Source of the DNA: Pseudomonas sp. AN-1
GTDB lineage: Bacteria > Pseudomonadota > Gammaproteobacteria > Pseudomonadales > Pseudomonadaceae
Length of the DNA stretch: 64,000 nucleotides
Direction of reading: 5' to 3'
NCBI RefSeq assembly: GCF_034057115.1
Contig: NZ_CP139195.1
Span: forward strand, 682,001-746,000
Below the pieces are notes generated by a model, which was given only the letters and a program-made list of their open reading frames with translations, had not been told where the DNA came from and ran no database searches. Below, one piece after another: positions 53,599 to 62,378 of this stretch. How positions within the stretch are numbered: the stretch's first letter is position 1; every line of letters starts with the position of its first letter. A program made the translations under genes and the position numbers.

Positions 53599-54447
53599 TC
53601 AGGCGCCGACCGGCACCCGCCAGTCGGCGACTATGCCCTGCTCCAGGGCGAACGGCTGGGCGGCGATGGTGCGCTTCTGGAACTGCCCCGCCTCGGCGGC
53701 GGTGGCCAGCCAGAGCATGACCTGCGCCGGCACCTCGGGCGGCGCCATGCCGCCGCGCAGGGCGATCACGCCCTTGTCGCCGATGGTGGCCATCAGCGCC
53801 TCGGTGGTGACCACGCCAGGGTTGATGGTGAAGGCGCGGATGCCGCGCTCGCCCAGCTCGGTGTTCAGCACCCCGGACAGGCGCGACACCGTGGCCTTGC
53901 CGGCGCCGTAGGCATAGCCCCAGCCGCCACGCCCGGCCGCCACCGGCGGATCGCTCTCGCCGGCGCCGGAGGTGACGTTGATGATCACCCCGTCGCCGCG
54001 TTCGAGCATCTGCGGCAGTACCGCGCGGGTGGCGAGGAACGGCGCCAGCAGGTAGCCCTGGTAGACGCGCAGCAGGGTCTCGGCCTCCAGCTCGAGGAAC
54101 GGCAGGTTGAGGTCGCTGCCCTGGTAGATGGCGTTGTTGACCAGCACATCGATGCGCCCGAAGCGCTCGAGCACCGCCGCGCAGGCGGCGCACACCGACT
54201 CCGCGTCGAGCAGGTCCATGCGCACCACGAAGGCCTCGCGGCCCGACTCGCGGATGGCCGCGGCGGTCGCGGCCAGGCTGCCGGGCAGCGGCGTGCCGTC
54301 CGGATTACGCAGTGCGTGCTGGTGGCTCTCGCCCTCCTCCAGCGTGCGCGCGCTGATCGCCACGTCGAAGCCGGCGCGGGCGAAGGCCAGCGCCGTCGCC
54401 CGGCCGATGCCCCGGCTGGCGCCGGTGATGAATGCCACCTTGTTCAT
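53599..54447 (-). CDS. Short-chain dehydrogenase
   Basis: 282 residues. VAFITGASRGIGRATALAFA (4-23); an insertion after strand 2 (EEGESHQHALRNPDGTPLPG) longer than in classical SDRs; VNNAIYQGSDLN (~105); TSGAGESDPPVAAGRGGWGY then AYGAGKATVSRL with Tyr-Lys. AAGGAGTCTGCA precedes ATG 54447. Same general group as the SDR at 18145 (shared long insertion). Lies upstream of the Rieske unit on the same strand, with the operator of the latter just after its stop, and downstream of a REP element. Oxidoreductase of the pathway; substrate unknown. Confidence 0.8.
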   Translation of the reverse strand: MNKVAFITGASRGIGRATALAFARAGFDVAISARTLEEGESHQHALRNPDGTPLPGSLAATAAAIRESGREAFVVRMDLLDAESVCAACAAVLERFGRIDVLVNNAIYQGSDLNLPFLELEAETLLRVYQGYLLAPFLATRAVLPQMLERGDGVIINVTSGAGESDPPVAAGRGGWGYAYGAGKATVSRLSGVLNTELGERGIRAFTINPGVVTTEALMATIGDKGVIALRGGMAPPEVPAQVMLWLATAAEAGQFQKRTIAAQPFALEQGIVADWRVPVGA

Positions 54448-54484
54448 TGCAGACTCCTTGAATTGAATCCCCGAATCGAATCCT

Positions 54485-54545
54485 CTGTAGGGGCGAATTC
54501 ATTCGCCCGACGCGGCCACGTTGGCGAATGAATTCGCCCCTACAG
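54485..54545. repeat. REP element
   Basis: Arms CTGTAGGGGCGAATTCATTC and its complement ending CCTACAG around CGACGCGGCCACGTT, in the intergenic region between two SDR genes. Confidence 0.85.
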
Positions 54546-54596
54546 CTCAAGTCTTGGTGCCGGGCACCCCAGGGGTCATCGTCAATACGGACCAGA

Positions 54597-54630
54597 AACG
54601 ACGAGGCCACCCGCAGGTGGCCTCGTCGTT
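54597..54630 (-). terminator. Probable terminator of the HsdA-like gene
   Basis: AACGACGAGGCCACC pairs with GGTGGCCTCGTCGTT (15-bp stem), minus-strand continuation TTTCTGG; the T-run is short. Confidence 0.6.
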
Positions 54631-54642
54631 ACCGATGAAAAG

Positions 54643-55410
54643 TCAGAACTTCGTCGGGCGCACCATCGCATCCATGCCGCCATCGACGAACACCACGCTG
54701 CCGTGCACGAAGCTCGCCTGCGGCGACTGCAGGAAGGCCACCAGCGCAGCGATCTCCGCCGGCTGGCCGGCGCGGCCCAGCGGGGCGACGAAGTCGCGCA
54801 CCGCCTGACCGAAGCGCGGATCGTCCTTGGAGGACTGCAGCAGCGGGGTCTCCACCGCGCCGGGCGCCACCACGTTGAGGCGCAGGCCACGGCCGCCCCA
54901 CTCCACCGCCTTCTGCCGGGCGTAGCGGGTCACCGCGTACTTGGAGCTGGCGTAGGCAACGTGCGCCTGGTTCAGCTCGTTGGCCAGGGCGAGTGCGCGC
55001 GCCTCGTCACCGGCCAGCATGGCCTCGGTCATCGGCTGGCTGTCGGCGCCCGGCTGGGTCGCGGCCACCGAGCCGATCACCAGCGCCGCACCCTGCTCGC
55101 CGCGGGCCAGCGCAGCGGCCAGGCCCTCGAGCAGCGCGGTGACGCCGAAGTGGTTGACCGCGACGATCAGGCCGGAGGACGGCGCGGTGACGCCGAGGCC
55201 GGCGCAGCACACCAGGCCGTCGAGCACGCCGTCGCAGCGGGCGAGCACGTCCTCGACCGCCGCCTGGCGGCCTTCGGCGGTGGACAGATCGGCGATCACC
55301 TCGGCATTGGCACGGTCGATGCCGATGATCTGGTGACCGGCGGCGCGCAGGGCGGCGCACACGGCGGCGCCGATGCCCGACGCGGAACCGCTGACAGCTG
55401 TGACTGGCAT
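54643..55410 (-). CDS. 3alpha-hydroxysteroid dehydrogenase-like SDR (HsdA-like)
   Basis: 255 residues. The layout is that of Comamonas 3alpha-HSD/carbonyl reductase: SGSASGIGAAVCAALRAAGH (7-26), AEVIADLSTAEGRQAAVEDV (36-55), DGLVCCAGLG (~64), the short-loop SDR core with YASSKYAV, APGAVETPLLQSSKDDPRFG, and the tail FVDGGMDAMVRPTKF, nearly the same as the Comamonas enzyme's ending. That enzyme interconverts 3alpha-hydroxy and 3-keto steroids with NAD(H) (established). Ala-Tyr-x3-Lys catalytic pair present, Ser in IGSVAATQ. GGAGAGTTTCC precedes ATG 55410; a perfect 18-bp operator lies 73 bp upstream. This is the strongest single pointer to steroid-like substrates. Confidence 0.85.
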   Translation of the reverse strand: MPVTAVSGSASGIGAAVCAALRAAGHQIIGIDRANAEVIADLSTAEGRQAAVEDVLARCDGVLDGLVCCAGLGVTAPSSGLIVAVNHFGVTALLEGLAAALARGEQGAALVIGSVAATQPGADSQPMTEAMLAGDEARALALANELNQAHVAYASSKYAVTRYARQKAVEWGGRGLRLNVVAPGAVETPLLQSSKDDPRFGQAVRDFVAPLGRAGQPAEIAALVAFLQSPQASFVHGSVVFVDGGMDAMVRPTKF

Positions 55411-55482
55411 GGAAACTCTCCTTGATGACTGGCCTTGATGGCTGGGTTTACCCCACTCTAGGGGCGGCGCGGCGCGCGTCGA

Positions 55483-55500
55483 ATCGTCCGAGCGGACGAT
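55483..55500 (-). promoter_or_regulatory. Perfect 18-bp palindromic operator upstream of the HsdA-like gene
   Basis: ATCGTCCGAGCGGACGAT, full dyad, immediately beyond the stop of luxR paralogue 3 and 73 bp upstream of the start at 55410. Confidence 0.7.
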
Positions 55501-55501
55501 A

Positions 55502-56695
55502 TCAGCCGGCGCGCAGTCGCTGCGCCTGGCCGTCGGTCTGGCCGACTGCCATCACGCTGTTGAGCATGATGCGCACCAGCTCGGTCTGCCGGCGCACGCC
55601 GGTCTTGGAGAAGATCGCGCGCAGATGGGCGCGCGCGGTGTTGCGGCGGATGTTCAGCGCCTCGGCGGCCTCCTCCAGCGACAGGCCGTTGGCCAGCTCG
55701 AGGCACAGCGCGGTCTCCGCCGGGGTGAGGTTGAACAGCTGCTTGGCCACCGTGGTGCTGGTCAGCGACTTGCCGACCGCATCGCGGATGTACACCACCA
55801 CCGCCGGCTGGCCCTTGCTTTCCGCCCACTCCAGCGAGGGTACCGACTCCACCACCACCACCAGGCTGACCTGGCCGGACGGCCGGGCGATCGACACCGC
55901 CTCGGCGATCGCCGGACTCTCCTTGCCCTGGCGGGCGAAGGCATTGCGCACCAGGCGCTGCAGCTCGCGATTGTCGCTGGGATAGGAGGCCTCCAGGCGA
56001 CCGCCGACCACCTTGAGGCCGTCGGCGCCGGCGAGGATCTCCTGGGCGATGGCGTTCTGCTGCAGCACGCGGCCGCTCTCGTCGAGGACGATGGTCGCCA
56101 CCGACAGGCGGCTGATCGCCTGGGAGTAGAGCGTGCCCATCGACTGGCTGCGGTCCAGCTGGTTGTGCATGTTGAGGGCGCGGCGCAGGTGCGGCAGGAT
56201 CAGCTCGCACAGGGCGCGGTCGCGCGCCGAGAACTTCGGCGCGGACTCGGGGCGGGTGATGCGGAAGCGCAGCTTGCCGGAATCCGGGGTGGCGATGTCC
56301 ACGCCCATCACGTGGTAGACGCCCTTCGGCCCGCACCAGTGCTGGTAGTAGGAGGACTCGCGCCAGTCCTTCTCGCTCATCAGGTCGTCGACGGTGAACA
56401 CCTTGTCGACCGGCTGGTTGATGAACGGGGTGCTGGAGTGCGGGTAGGTCAGGTAGGTGACCTTGCCCTCGCCCTCGACGTTGCCGGCGACGATCATCAG
56501 GCCGGCGTCCGACTGGTCGGGGACGCGCAGGATCAGGGTCACGTAGTTGGCGGCGAACAGGTCGCGCAGCTGCTCCATGGGGATGTGCCACAGGCGGCTG
56601 TCCAGCGCCGCATCGTACAGGGCCGCGACCAGACGGTCGTATTCGGCCAGATCCAGGCCCGCCAGGGCATGGAGGTCTGCAGTAGTCTTTTCCAC
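55502..56695 (-). CDS. LuxR-type transcriptional regulator (third paralogue)
   Basis: 397 residues from GTG 56695 with AGAGGTGATAGG upstream. C-terminal helix-turn-helix at about 318-382 (LTPAETALCLELANGLSLEE ... LNIRRNTARAHLRAIFSKTG). N-terminal ~200-residue sensor shares organisation with paralogues 1 and 2; SRLSVATIVLDESGRVLQQN near 195 is PAS-like. Closest in its HTH to paralogue 2. Gene order luxR-operator-hsdA suggests it controls the HsdA-like gene directly. No operator is visible upstream of its own start, unlike the other two. Ligand probably a substrate or early intermediate. Confidence 0.85.
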   Translation of the reverse strand: MEKTTADLHALAGLDLAEYDRLVAALYDAALDSRLWHIPMEQLRDLFAANYVTLILRVPDQSDAGLMIVAGNVEGEGKVTYLTYPHSSTPFINQPVDKVFTVDDLMSEKDWRESSYYQHWCGPKGVYHVMGVDIATPDSGKLRFRITRPESAPKFSARDRALCELILPHLRRALNMHNQLDRSQSMGTLYSQAISRLSVATIVLDESGRVLQQNAIAQEILAGADGLKVVGGRLEASYPSDNRELQRLVRNAFARQGKESPAIAEAVSIARPSGQVSLVVVVESVPSLEWAESKGQPAVVVYIRDAVGKSLTSTTVAKQLFNLTPAETALCLELANGLSLEEAAEALNIRRNTARAHLRAIFSKTGVRRQTELVRIMLNSVMAVGQTDGQAQRLRAG

Positions 56696-56882
56696 CCTAT
56701 CACCTCTTGGCGGAGACGGCTCATGGGCCGGCTCCTTATTGTTCTTGTCGATCAGGTTACCCCGGGCATCCTCCGGGCCGGCGGCGGGAGCCCCCAGCCC
56801 GGTGCGCCTCCTGCGCCGGCACTGTCGCCGCCGAAGCGGCGGGCGCCTTCGTCATTTTCCTGTCGTCAGGATACTGCCATAG

Positions 56883-56923
56883 CCGGGAGGCTGTTCAAGA
56901 GCCGCGAGCTTGAGGCCTCCCGG
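56883..56923 (-). terminator. GC-rich hairpin after the second RND gene
   Basis: CCGGGAGGC (56883-56891) pairs with GCCTCCCGG (56915-56923) around a 23-base loop; no T-run, so termination is uncertain. Rest of 56696-56940 shows nothing recognisable. Confidence 0.35.
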
Positions 56924-56940
56924 ACTTCTGTTTCCGGCTG

Positions 56941-59367
56941 TTACACGCAGGCCGTCGCCTCCTTCGCCCCGGCTTGCGAGCGGCGCTGGCTGGCGTCGGC
57001 GGTGGCTGCGCCCTCGCGCGCCCGCACCAGCGGCCGCCCCTCGTTGAACCAGGCGGCCAGGGCCGGCAGCAGGAAGATCGCGCCGAACACGTTGACCAGG
57101 AACATGAAGGCCAGCAGCACGCCCATGTCGGCCTGGAACTTCAGCGGAGCGAAGGCCCAGGTGCACACGCCGATGGACATGGTCAGCGCGGTGAACACCG
57201 CCGCCGTGCCGCGCTGGCGCATCGCCTCGTAGAAGGCGTGGCGCAGGTCGCGGCCCTCCTCCATCTCGTGCTGGATGCGCTCATAGAGGTAGATACCATA
57301 ATCGACGCCGACCCCGACCCCCAGTGCGACCACCGGCAGGGTGGCGACCTTGAGGCCGATGCCGAGCAGCGCCATCAGCGCGTTGCAGAGGATGGCCACG
57401 ATGGCCAGCGGCACCAGGATGCACAGCACCGCGCGCAGCGAGCGGAAGGTCAGCCAGCAGAACAGCGCCACCGAGCCGAACAGCGCGGCCAGCATCAGCA
57501 CCTCGGCGCGGTCCACCGCCTCGTTGGAGGCCGCCATGATGCCGGCGTTGCCGCCGGCCAGGCGGAAGCTGACACCCGGGGTGACGTCGGCGGCGATGAT
57601 GCGCTTGAGCTCCTTGACCACGTGGGCGACGGTCGCCCCCTCGTGATCGGTGAGGAACACCAGGATCTGCATCTGCTGGCAGCCGTCGGTGACCATGCCC
57701 AGCTCCGACGAGTAGGCGCGCGAGCCCTGCTGCAGGCCGCGCTCGGAGTTGGGGATCGCCGACCAGCGCGGGTTGCCCTCGTTGTTGCCGGCGATCACCA
57801 CCTTGCCGGTGCCGGTGACGCTGGACACCGACTGCACGCCGGCGACGTGGCGCACGGCGAAGTCGAAGCGGTCCACCGCGCGCATCACCGTCGGGGCCAG
57901 GCAGGCCTCGGGGTAGTCCTTGACCTCGACGAACACGGTCAGCACGTCGAGACCGATGGCGTAGCTGCCGACGATCCGCGCGTTGTCGCGGTTGTAGCGC
58001 GAGTCGCTGCGCAGCTCCGGCGCGCCGGCGCCGATGTCGCCGGTCTGCAGGTCGCGGGCCTTGAGGGTGCCGACGGTAAGCAGGATGAGACTGGTGCCGA
58101 ACACCAGCAGCGCCGGGCCGGGCTTGGCCAGGCTGGAAAGCCCCCACCACAGCGGGTGCTTGCGGCCTTCCAGCGGCTTGTTGCTGGGCTGCGCCGAGCG
58201 TTCCAGACGCAGGTGGGAGATGATGATCGGCAGCATCATCTTGTTGGTGACGATCATCAGCAGCACGCCGAGGCAGGCGGTCACGCCCAGCTCGTGGACG
58301 ATGGGGATGTCGATCAGCATGATCACCGCGAAGCCCACGGCGTTCATCAGCAGGGCCAGCGAGCCGGGGATGAAGATCTTGCAGAAGGCCGCATGGGCCG
58401 CGTCCTGCGCACTGGCGCCGGCCAGCACGTCCTGCTTCCAGGCGTTGGTCATCTGCACCGCGTGGGACACGCCGATGGAGAAGATCAGGAACGGCACCAG
58501 GATCGACATTGGGTCGATGCCCAGGCCCAGCAGCGGCAGCAGGCCGAGCAGCCAGACCACCGGCAGCAGCGCCACCACCAGCGCCACCACGGTCAGCTTG
58601 AGCGAGCGCGAGTAGCCCCACAGCAGCGCCGCGGTGATCAGGAAGGCCACCACGAAGAAGCCCATCACCGCGCCGAGGCCCTCGACCACGTCGCCGACGA
58701 GCTTGGCGAAGCCGACCACGTTGATCTCGATCTGCTCATTGTTGTACTTGCTGCGGATTTCCTCGAGGCGCTTGGCCACCTCGACGTAGTCGACCTTCTC
58801 GCCGGTCTTCGGATCGACGTCCTGCAGGTCGGCGCGCACCATCGCCGCCTTCAGGTCGGTGGCCACCAGGCGGCCGATCTGTCCGGAGCGCGCGGTGTTG
58901 CTGCGCACCTGCTCGAGATCCTCGAGGGTGCCGGCGAAGCGCGGCGGCACCACCACGTCGCCGAAGAAGCCGTCCTCGGTCACCTCGACGTACTGCACGT
59001 TGGGGGTGAACAGCGAGGTCACGCTGGAGCGGCTGACCCCGGAGGTGAAGAACACGTCGTCGGTGACCTTGCGCAGGGTATCGAGGAACACCGGGTTGTA
59101 GATGTCGCCCTCGCCCTTCCAGCGCACGCTGACCAGGAAGCGGTTGGCGCCGGTGAACACCTTGCTGTATTCGAGGAAGTTCACCATGTACTCGTGGCGC
59201 AGCGGGATCAGCTTGTTGAAGCCGGGGTCCAGCCGCGTCTGCAGGGCGCTGGCGCCCAGGCCGACGGTGATGGCGATGAACAGCGCCATCAGCGCGCGGC
59301 GGCGGGCCATCAGCAGGTCGGCACAGGCCTCGACCCAGCGATCCACCCGGGAGGTTTGTCCTTTCAT
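56941..59367 (-). CDS. RND/MMPL superfamily transporter (second catabolic copy)
   Basis: 808 residues, closely similar along its whole length to 48250-50643: LMALFIAITVGLGASALQTR as first membrane segment, DPGFNKLIPLRHEYMVNFLE, ILVPFLIFSIGVSHAVQMTN, and LPVVALGVGVGVDYGIYLYE. The C-terminal tail after AAWFNEG differs. ATG 59367 behind GAGGGTGACGTG is preferred to a start 28 codons earlier inside the YCF48-like gene. Follows that gene by 10 bp. The two copies may form homologous transporters of different substrates or halves of one assembly; the sequence does not say. Confidence 0.88.
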   Translation of the reverse strand: MKGQTSRVDRWVEACADLLMARRRALMALFIAITVGLGASALQTRLDPGFNKLIPLRHEYMVNFLEYSKVFTGANRFLVSVRWKGEGDIYNPVFLDTLRKVTDDVFFTSGVSRSSVTSLFTPNVQYVEVTEDGFFGDVVVPPRFAGTLEDLEQVRSNTARSGQIGRLVATDLKAAMVRADLQDVDPKTGEKVDYVEVAKRLEEIRSKYNNEQIEINVVGFAKLVGDVVEGLGAVMGFFVVAFLITAALLWGYSRSLKLTVVALVVALLPVVWLLGLLPLLGLGIDPMSILVPFLIFSIGVSHAVQMTNAWKQDVLAGASAQDAAHAAFCKIFIPGSLALLMNAVGFAVIMLIDIPIVHELGVTACLGVLLMIVTNKMMLPIIISHLRLERSAQPSNKPLEGRKHPLWWGLSSLAKPGPALLVFGTSLILLTVGTLKARDLQTGDIGAGAPELRSDSRYNRDNARIVGSYAIGLDVLTVFVEVKDYPEACLAPTVMRAVDRFDFAVRHVAGVQSVSSVTGTGKVVIAGNNEGNPRWSAIPNSERGLQQGSRAYSSELGMVTDGCQQMQILVFLTDHEGATVAHVVKELKRIIAADVTPGVSFRLAGGNAGIMAASNEAVDRAEVLMLAALFGSVALFCWLTFRSLRAVLCILVPLAIVAILCNALMALLGIGLKVATLPVVALGVGVGVDYGIYLYERIQHEMEEGRDLRHAFYEAMRQRGTAAVFTALTMSIGVCTWAFAPLKFQADMGVLLAFMFLVNVFGAIFLLPALAAWFNEGRPLVRAREGAATADASQRRSQAGAKEATACV

Positions 59368-59377
59368 CACGTCACCC

Positions 59378-60352
59378 TCAGTCCTGCGCGGCGGTGATGC
59401 CGCCGCGGAAACTCTTGAACACGCCCTGCTCGCCGCCGACCACCAGCACACGCTCGTCCAGCGCCGCTACCGAGGTCAGGGTGCCGAGGCTCTTCAGGCG
59501 CAGGCTGTCGACCAGCTTGCCCTGGCCGTCGAAGCGGCTGACCACGCCGCCGGCGCCGACCACCAGCACGCCGGTCTGCCCGGGCAGCCGCGCATGACCG
59601 TAGAGCGGCGCGGTATGGCCGAGCGGGACCTGGGTCCAGTTCTGGCCGAAGTCGTCGCTGACGAACACATGGCCGCGCATGCCGTAGGCCAGCCAGCGCT
59701 GCGCCGACAGGCGCACCACGCCGAACAGCGAGCCCTTGTAGAAGGCCGGCAGGGCTTCCCAGTTCTCGCCGCCGTCGGCCGAGCGCAGCACCGTGCCCTG
59801 CTCGCCGACCAGCATCAGCTGGCCGTCGGCGCCGCCGTCCATGCCGTTGAGGTGATAGCCGTCCACCGGCAGCTCGCAGGCCTGCCAGCTCTGCCCGGCG
59901 TCGCGGGACACGAAGAACTTGCCGTAGCTGCCATAGGCCATCACGGTGTTCCCGGCGCCAGCCCAGACGCCGAGCAGCGGCTCGGCCAGCTCGTTGTCGA
60001 TGCGGCTCTCCTGCCAGTGCTTGCCGCCGTCCGCGGAGCGCAGGATCCAGCCGTCATGGCCGACCGCCACCAGGCGCTCGGCCGACAGCCGCGCCACGCC
60101 GGTCAGCGAACTGCCGCGGCGCTGGTCGATGGCGGCCTGCTGCCAGCTGTCGCCGAGGTCGTCGCTGGTGAGGACGATGCCCTGCTCGCCGACCGCGACC
60201 ACCCGGCGGCCGTCGACGGTCATGTCGTTGATCAGCAGGCGGTCGGTGCGCAGCTCGGTGGCCGGCAGGGGTGGCGGGGTACGGTGCGAGAAGGCGTACG
60301 CGGTGGTTGCCGCGACCACGGCCGAGACGGCGTAGGCGATCAACTGGCGCAT
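59378..60352 (-). CDS. YCF48/BNR-repeat beta-propeller protein (second copy)
   Basis: 324 residues. Signal-anchor MRQLIAYAVSAVVAATTAYA, then propeller blades TSDDLGDSWQQ, SADGGKHWQES, SRDAGQSWQAC, SADGGENWEAL, SDDFGQNWTQV. GGAGGTCGCC precedes ATG 60352; the frame open upstream is not needed. Parallel to 50661-51719, and like it followed at once by an RND gene. Presumed periplasmic partner of the transporter. The 329-bp upstream region 60353-60681 holds a weak operator and a REP element. Confidence 0.85.
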   Translation of the reverse strand: MRQLIAYAVSAVVAATTAYAFSHRTPPPLPATELRTDRLLINDMTVDGRRVVAVGEQGIVLTSDDLGDSWQQAAIDQRRGSSLTGVARLSAERLVAVGHDGWILRSADGGKHWQESRIDNELAEPLLGVWAGAGNTVMAYGSYGKFFVSRDAGQSWQACELPVDGYHLNGMDGGADGQLMLVGEQGTVLRSADGGENWEALPAFYKGSLFGVVRLSAQRWLAYGMRGHVFVSDDFGQNWTQVPLGHTAPLYGHARLPGQTGVLVVGAGGVVSRFDGQGKLVDSLRLKSLGTLTSVAALDERVLVVGGEQGVFKSFRGGITAAQD

Positions 60353-60486
60353 GGCGACCTCCGCAGGCGATTGAGTGCTTTCATGCTGTCTTTCCCTTGT
60401 TCTTGTTGTGGGCGAGCGCGACGCGGCGGTCGCTCGACGCAGGCGTTGATACGGCTCGATGGTCCGCAAGACAGAGCTGCGCCGGC

Positions 60487-60503
60487 ATCGTCCATAAGGA
60501 GTA
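60487..60503 (-). promoter_or_regulatory. Weak TAGTC-type operator for the second YCF48-RND unit
   Basis: Coding-strand TACTCCTTATGGACGAT: GGACGAT half intact, C for G at position 3 and T for C at position 10. 135 bp upstream of the start at 60352. Confidence 0.45.
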
Positions 60504-60599
60504 CGCCGGCGCAGAGAGGGAAGATGGGCGGGAGGGGATGGGGGCTATCGCATGAACGTGAGAGCGGCTTGCCAGTCCTTCCGAGGACGGGCAAGCCGC

Positions 60600-60658
60600 T
60601 GTAGGGGCGAATTCATTCGCCAAAATGCCCAGCAAAGGCGAATGAATTCGCCCCTACA
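60600..60658. repeat. REP element
   Basis: Arms TGTAGGGGCGAATTCATTC and its complement around CAAAATGCCCAGCAAAG, directly downstream of the thiolase gene. Confidence 0.85.
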
Positions 60659-60681
60659 TTGCCCTGGGCAACGGGCGGAAC

Positions 60682-61896
60682 TCAGGCGATCTCGAACAGC
60701 CCGGCAGCACCCATGCCGCCGCCGATGCACATGGCCACCACCACGTAGCGCACGCCGCGGCGACGGCCTTCCAGCAGGGCGTGGCCGACCATGCGCGCTC
60801 CGGACATGCCGAACGGGTGGCCGATGGCGATGGCGCCGCCGTTGACGTTGAGGCGGTCGTTGGGGATGCCCAGCACGTTGCGGCAGTGGATCACCTGGCA
60901 GGCGAAGGCCTCGTTGATCTCCCACAGGCCGATGTCGGCCACGGTGAGGCCGAAGCGGTTGAGCAGCTTGGGCACGGCGAACACCGGGCCGATGCCCATC
61001 TCCTCCGGCGCGCAACCGGCCACGGCGATGCCGCGGTACACGCCGAGCGGCGCCATGCCGCGGCGCGCCGCCTCGGCGCGGCTCATCAGCAGGGTCGCCG
61101 CGGCGCCGTCGGAGAACTGCGAGGCGTTGCCGGCGGTGATGAACTCGCCCTGCGGCACCCACTTGCCGTCCTTCCACACCGGCTTGAGCGCGGCGAGATC
61201 CTCCAGCCTGGTCGACGGGCGGTTGCACTCGTCGCGGTCAGCGAGCACCTCCTCGTGGCCGGTCGGGTTGCCCTCCTTGTCGAAGCACAGCTTGCGCGCG
61301 GCAAGCGGCACGATCTCGTCGGCGAACAGCCCGGCGGCCTGCGCCGCGGCGGTGCGCTGCTGGCTCTGCAGGGAATACTCGTCCTGGGCGGCGCGCGAGA
61401 TGCCGTAGCGGCGCGAGACGATCTCGGCGGTCTCCAGCATCGGGATGTAGGCCGCCGGCACCACTTCCTGCACCGCCAGCGACTGTGCGCGATAGCTGTT
61501 CTTGTGCTTGGTCTGGGTCAGCGACAGCGACTCGACGCCGCCGGCCACCGCCACGCCCAGCTCGCCGGTCATGATGCCCTTGGCGGCGACGCCGATGGTC
61601 ATCAGGCCGGAGGCGCACATGCGGTCCAGCGCCATGCCCGGCACCGTGTCCGGCAGGCCGCCGGTGTAGGCGCACAGGCGGCCGATGTTGTAGGCCTGGG
61701 TGCCCTGCTGCACCGCCGCGCCCATGATCACGTCCTCCACCGCGCCCGGCTCGATGCCGGCGCGCTCGACCACCGCGCGCACCACGTGGCCGCCGAGCAC
61801 CGGCGCCTCGGTATCGTTGAAGGAGCCGCGGAAGGACTTGGTCAGCGCGGTGCGCGCGGTGGATACGATCACCGCATCGTTCGGATTGGCTTGCAT
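60682..61896 (-). CDS. Thiolase (acetyl-CoA acyltransferase)
   Basis: 404 residues. Nucleophile C94 ([12 protein letters not shown]), [34 protein letters not shown], and the second catalytic Cys in [15 protein letters not shown]. Full-length FadA/FadI-type thiolase that cleaves 3-ketoacyl-CoA with CoA. GAGAGATTCCC precedes ATG 61896, 13 bp after the MaoC gene. In the same operon as the IpdF-like SDR, so it may belong to side-chain or C/D-ring degradation; homologues such as FadA5/FadA6 act there in actinobacteria (established), but the exact class is not determined from sequence by eye. Confidence 0.9.
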   Translation of the reverse strand: MQANPNDAVIVSTARTALTKSFRGSFNDTEAPVLGGHVVRAVVERAGIEPGAVEDVIMGAAVQQGTQAYNIGRLCAYTGGLPDTVPGMALDRMCASGLMTIGVAAKGIMTGELGVAVAGGVESLSLTQTKHKNSYRAQSLAVQEVVPAAYIPMLETAEIVSRRYGISRAAQDEYSLQSQQRTAAAQAAGLFADEIVPLAARKLCFDKEGNPTGHEEVLADRDECNRPSTRLEDLAALKPVWKDGKWVPQGEFITAGNASQFSDGAAATLLMSRAEAARRGMAPLGVYRGIAVAGCAPEEMGIGPVFAVPKLLNRFGLTVADIGLWEINEAFACQVIHCRNVLGIPNDRLNVNGGAIAIGHPFGMSGARMVGHALLEGRRRGVRYVVVAMCIGGGMGAAGLFEIA

Positions 61897-61909
61897 GGGA
61901 ATCTCTCGC

Positions 61910-62368
61910 TCAGTTGAAGGTGTAGCGGCTGATGGTGTCGACCACGCAGCCCGGGCGCTCGCCGCCCTCGATCTCGACGCTGACCCGCACGGTGGCCTGC
62001 ACCGCCGCGCCGACCTGCTCGACGCGCACCACCTCGCCGCGCCCGCGGATGCGCGCGCCGACCTTGACCGGCGCCGGGAAGCGCACGCGGTCGCAGCCGT
62101 AGTTGACGCCCATGCGCAGGTTGTCGACCTGGATCAGCTGCGGCAGGAACAGGTTGACCAGCGACAGGGTCAGGTAGCCGTGGGCGATGCAGCCGCCGAA
62201 CGGGCCGCTGGCGGCGCGCACCGGATCGACGTGGATCCACTGGTGGTCGCCGGTGGCCTCGGCGAACAGGTTGACCCGCGCCTGGTCGATCTCGATCCAG
62301 TCGGTGGCACCCAGATCCTGGCCCTCGGCGGCGAGCAGCTGTTCGGCGCTGGAATAGATGGTGGTCAT
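61910..62368 (-). CDS. MaoC-like (hot-dog) hydratase/dehydratase
   Basis: 152 residues. The hydratase-2 motif is intact: [20 protein letters not shown] (Asp-His catalytic pair) followed by [19 protein letters not shown]. Family members hydrate (R)-enoyl-CoA. ATG 62368 behind GAGGTGCGCGCC, a site that begins in the TGA of the preceding SDR gene; a GTG three codons earlier is less well placed. Second gene of the SDR-MaoC-thiolase operon, giving a hydration-oxidation-thiolysis set. Confidence 0.88.
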   Translation of the reverse strand: MTTIYSSAEQLLAAEGQDLGATDWIEIDQARVNLFAEATGDHQWIHVDPVRAASGPFGGCIAHGYLTLSLVNLFLPQLIQVDNLRMGVNYGCDRVRFPAPVKVGARIRGRGEVVRVEQVGAAVQATVRVSVEIEGGERPGCVVDTISRYTFN

Positions 62369-62378
62369 GGCGCGCACC

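Noticed and set aside
4371-60658. A possible CRISPR array because a short palindromic repeat recurs
   Set aside because: Copies are kilobases apart, inverted within each unit, and have no spacers; they are REP elements.
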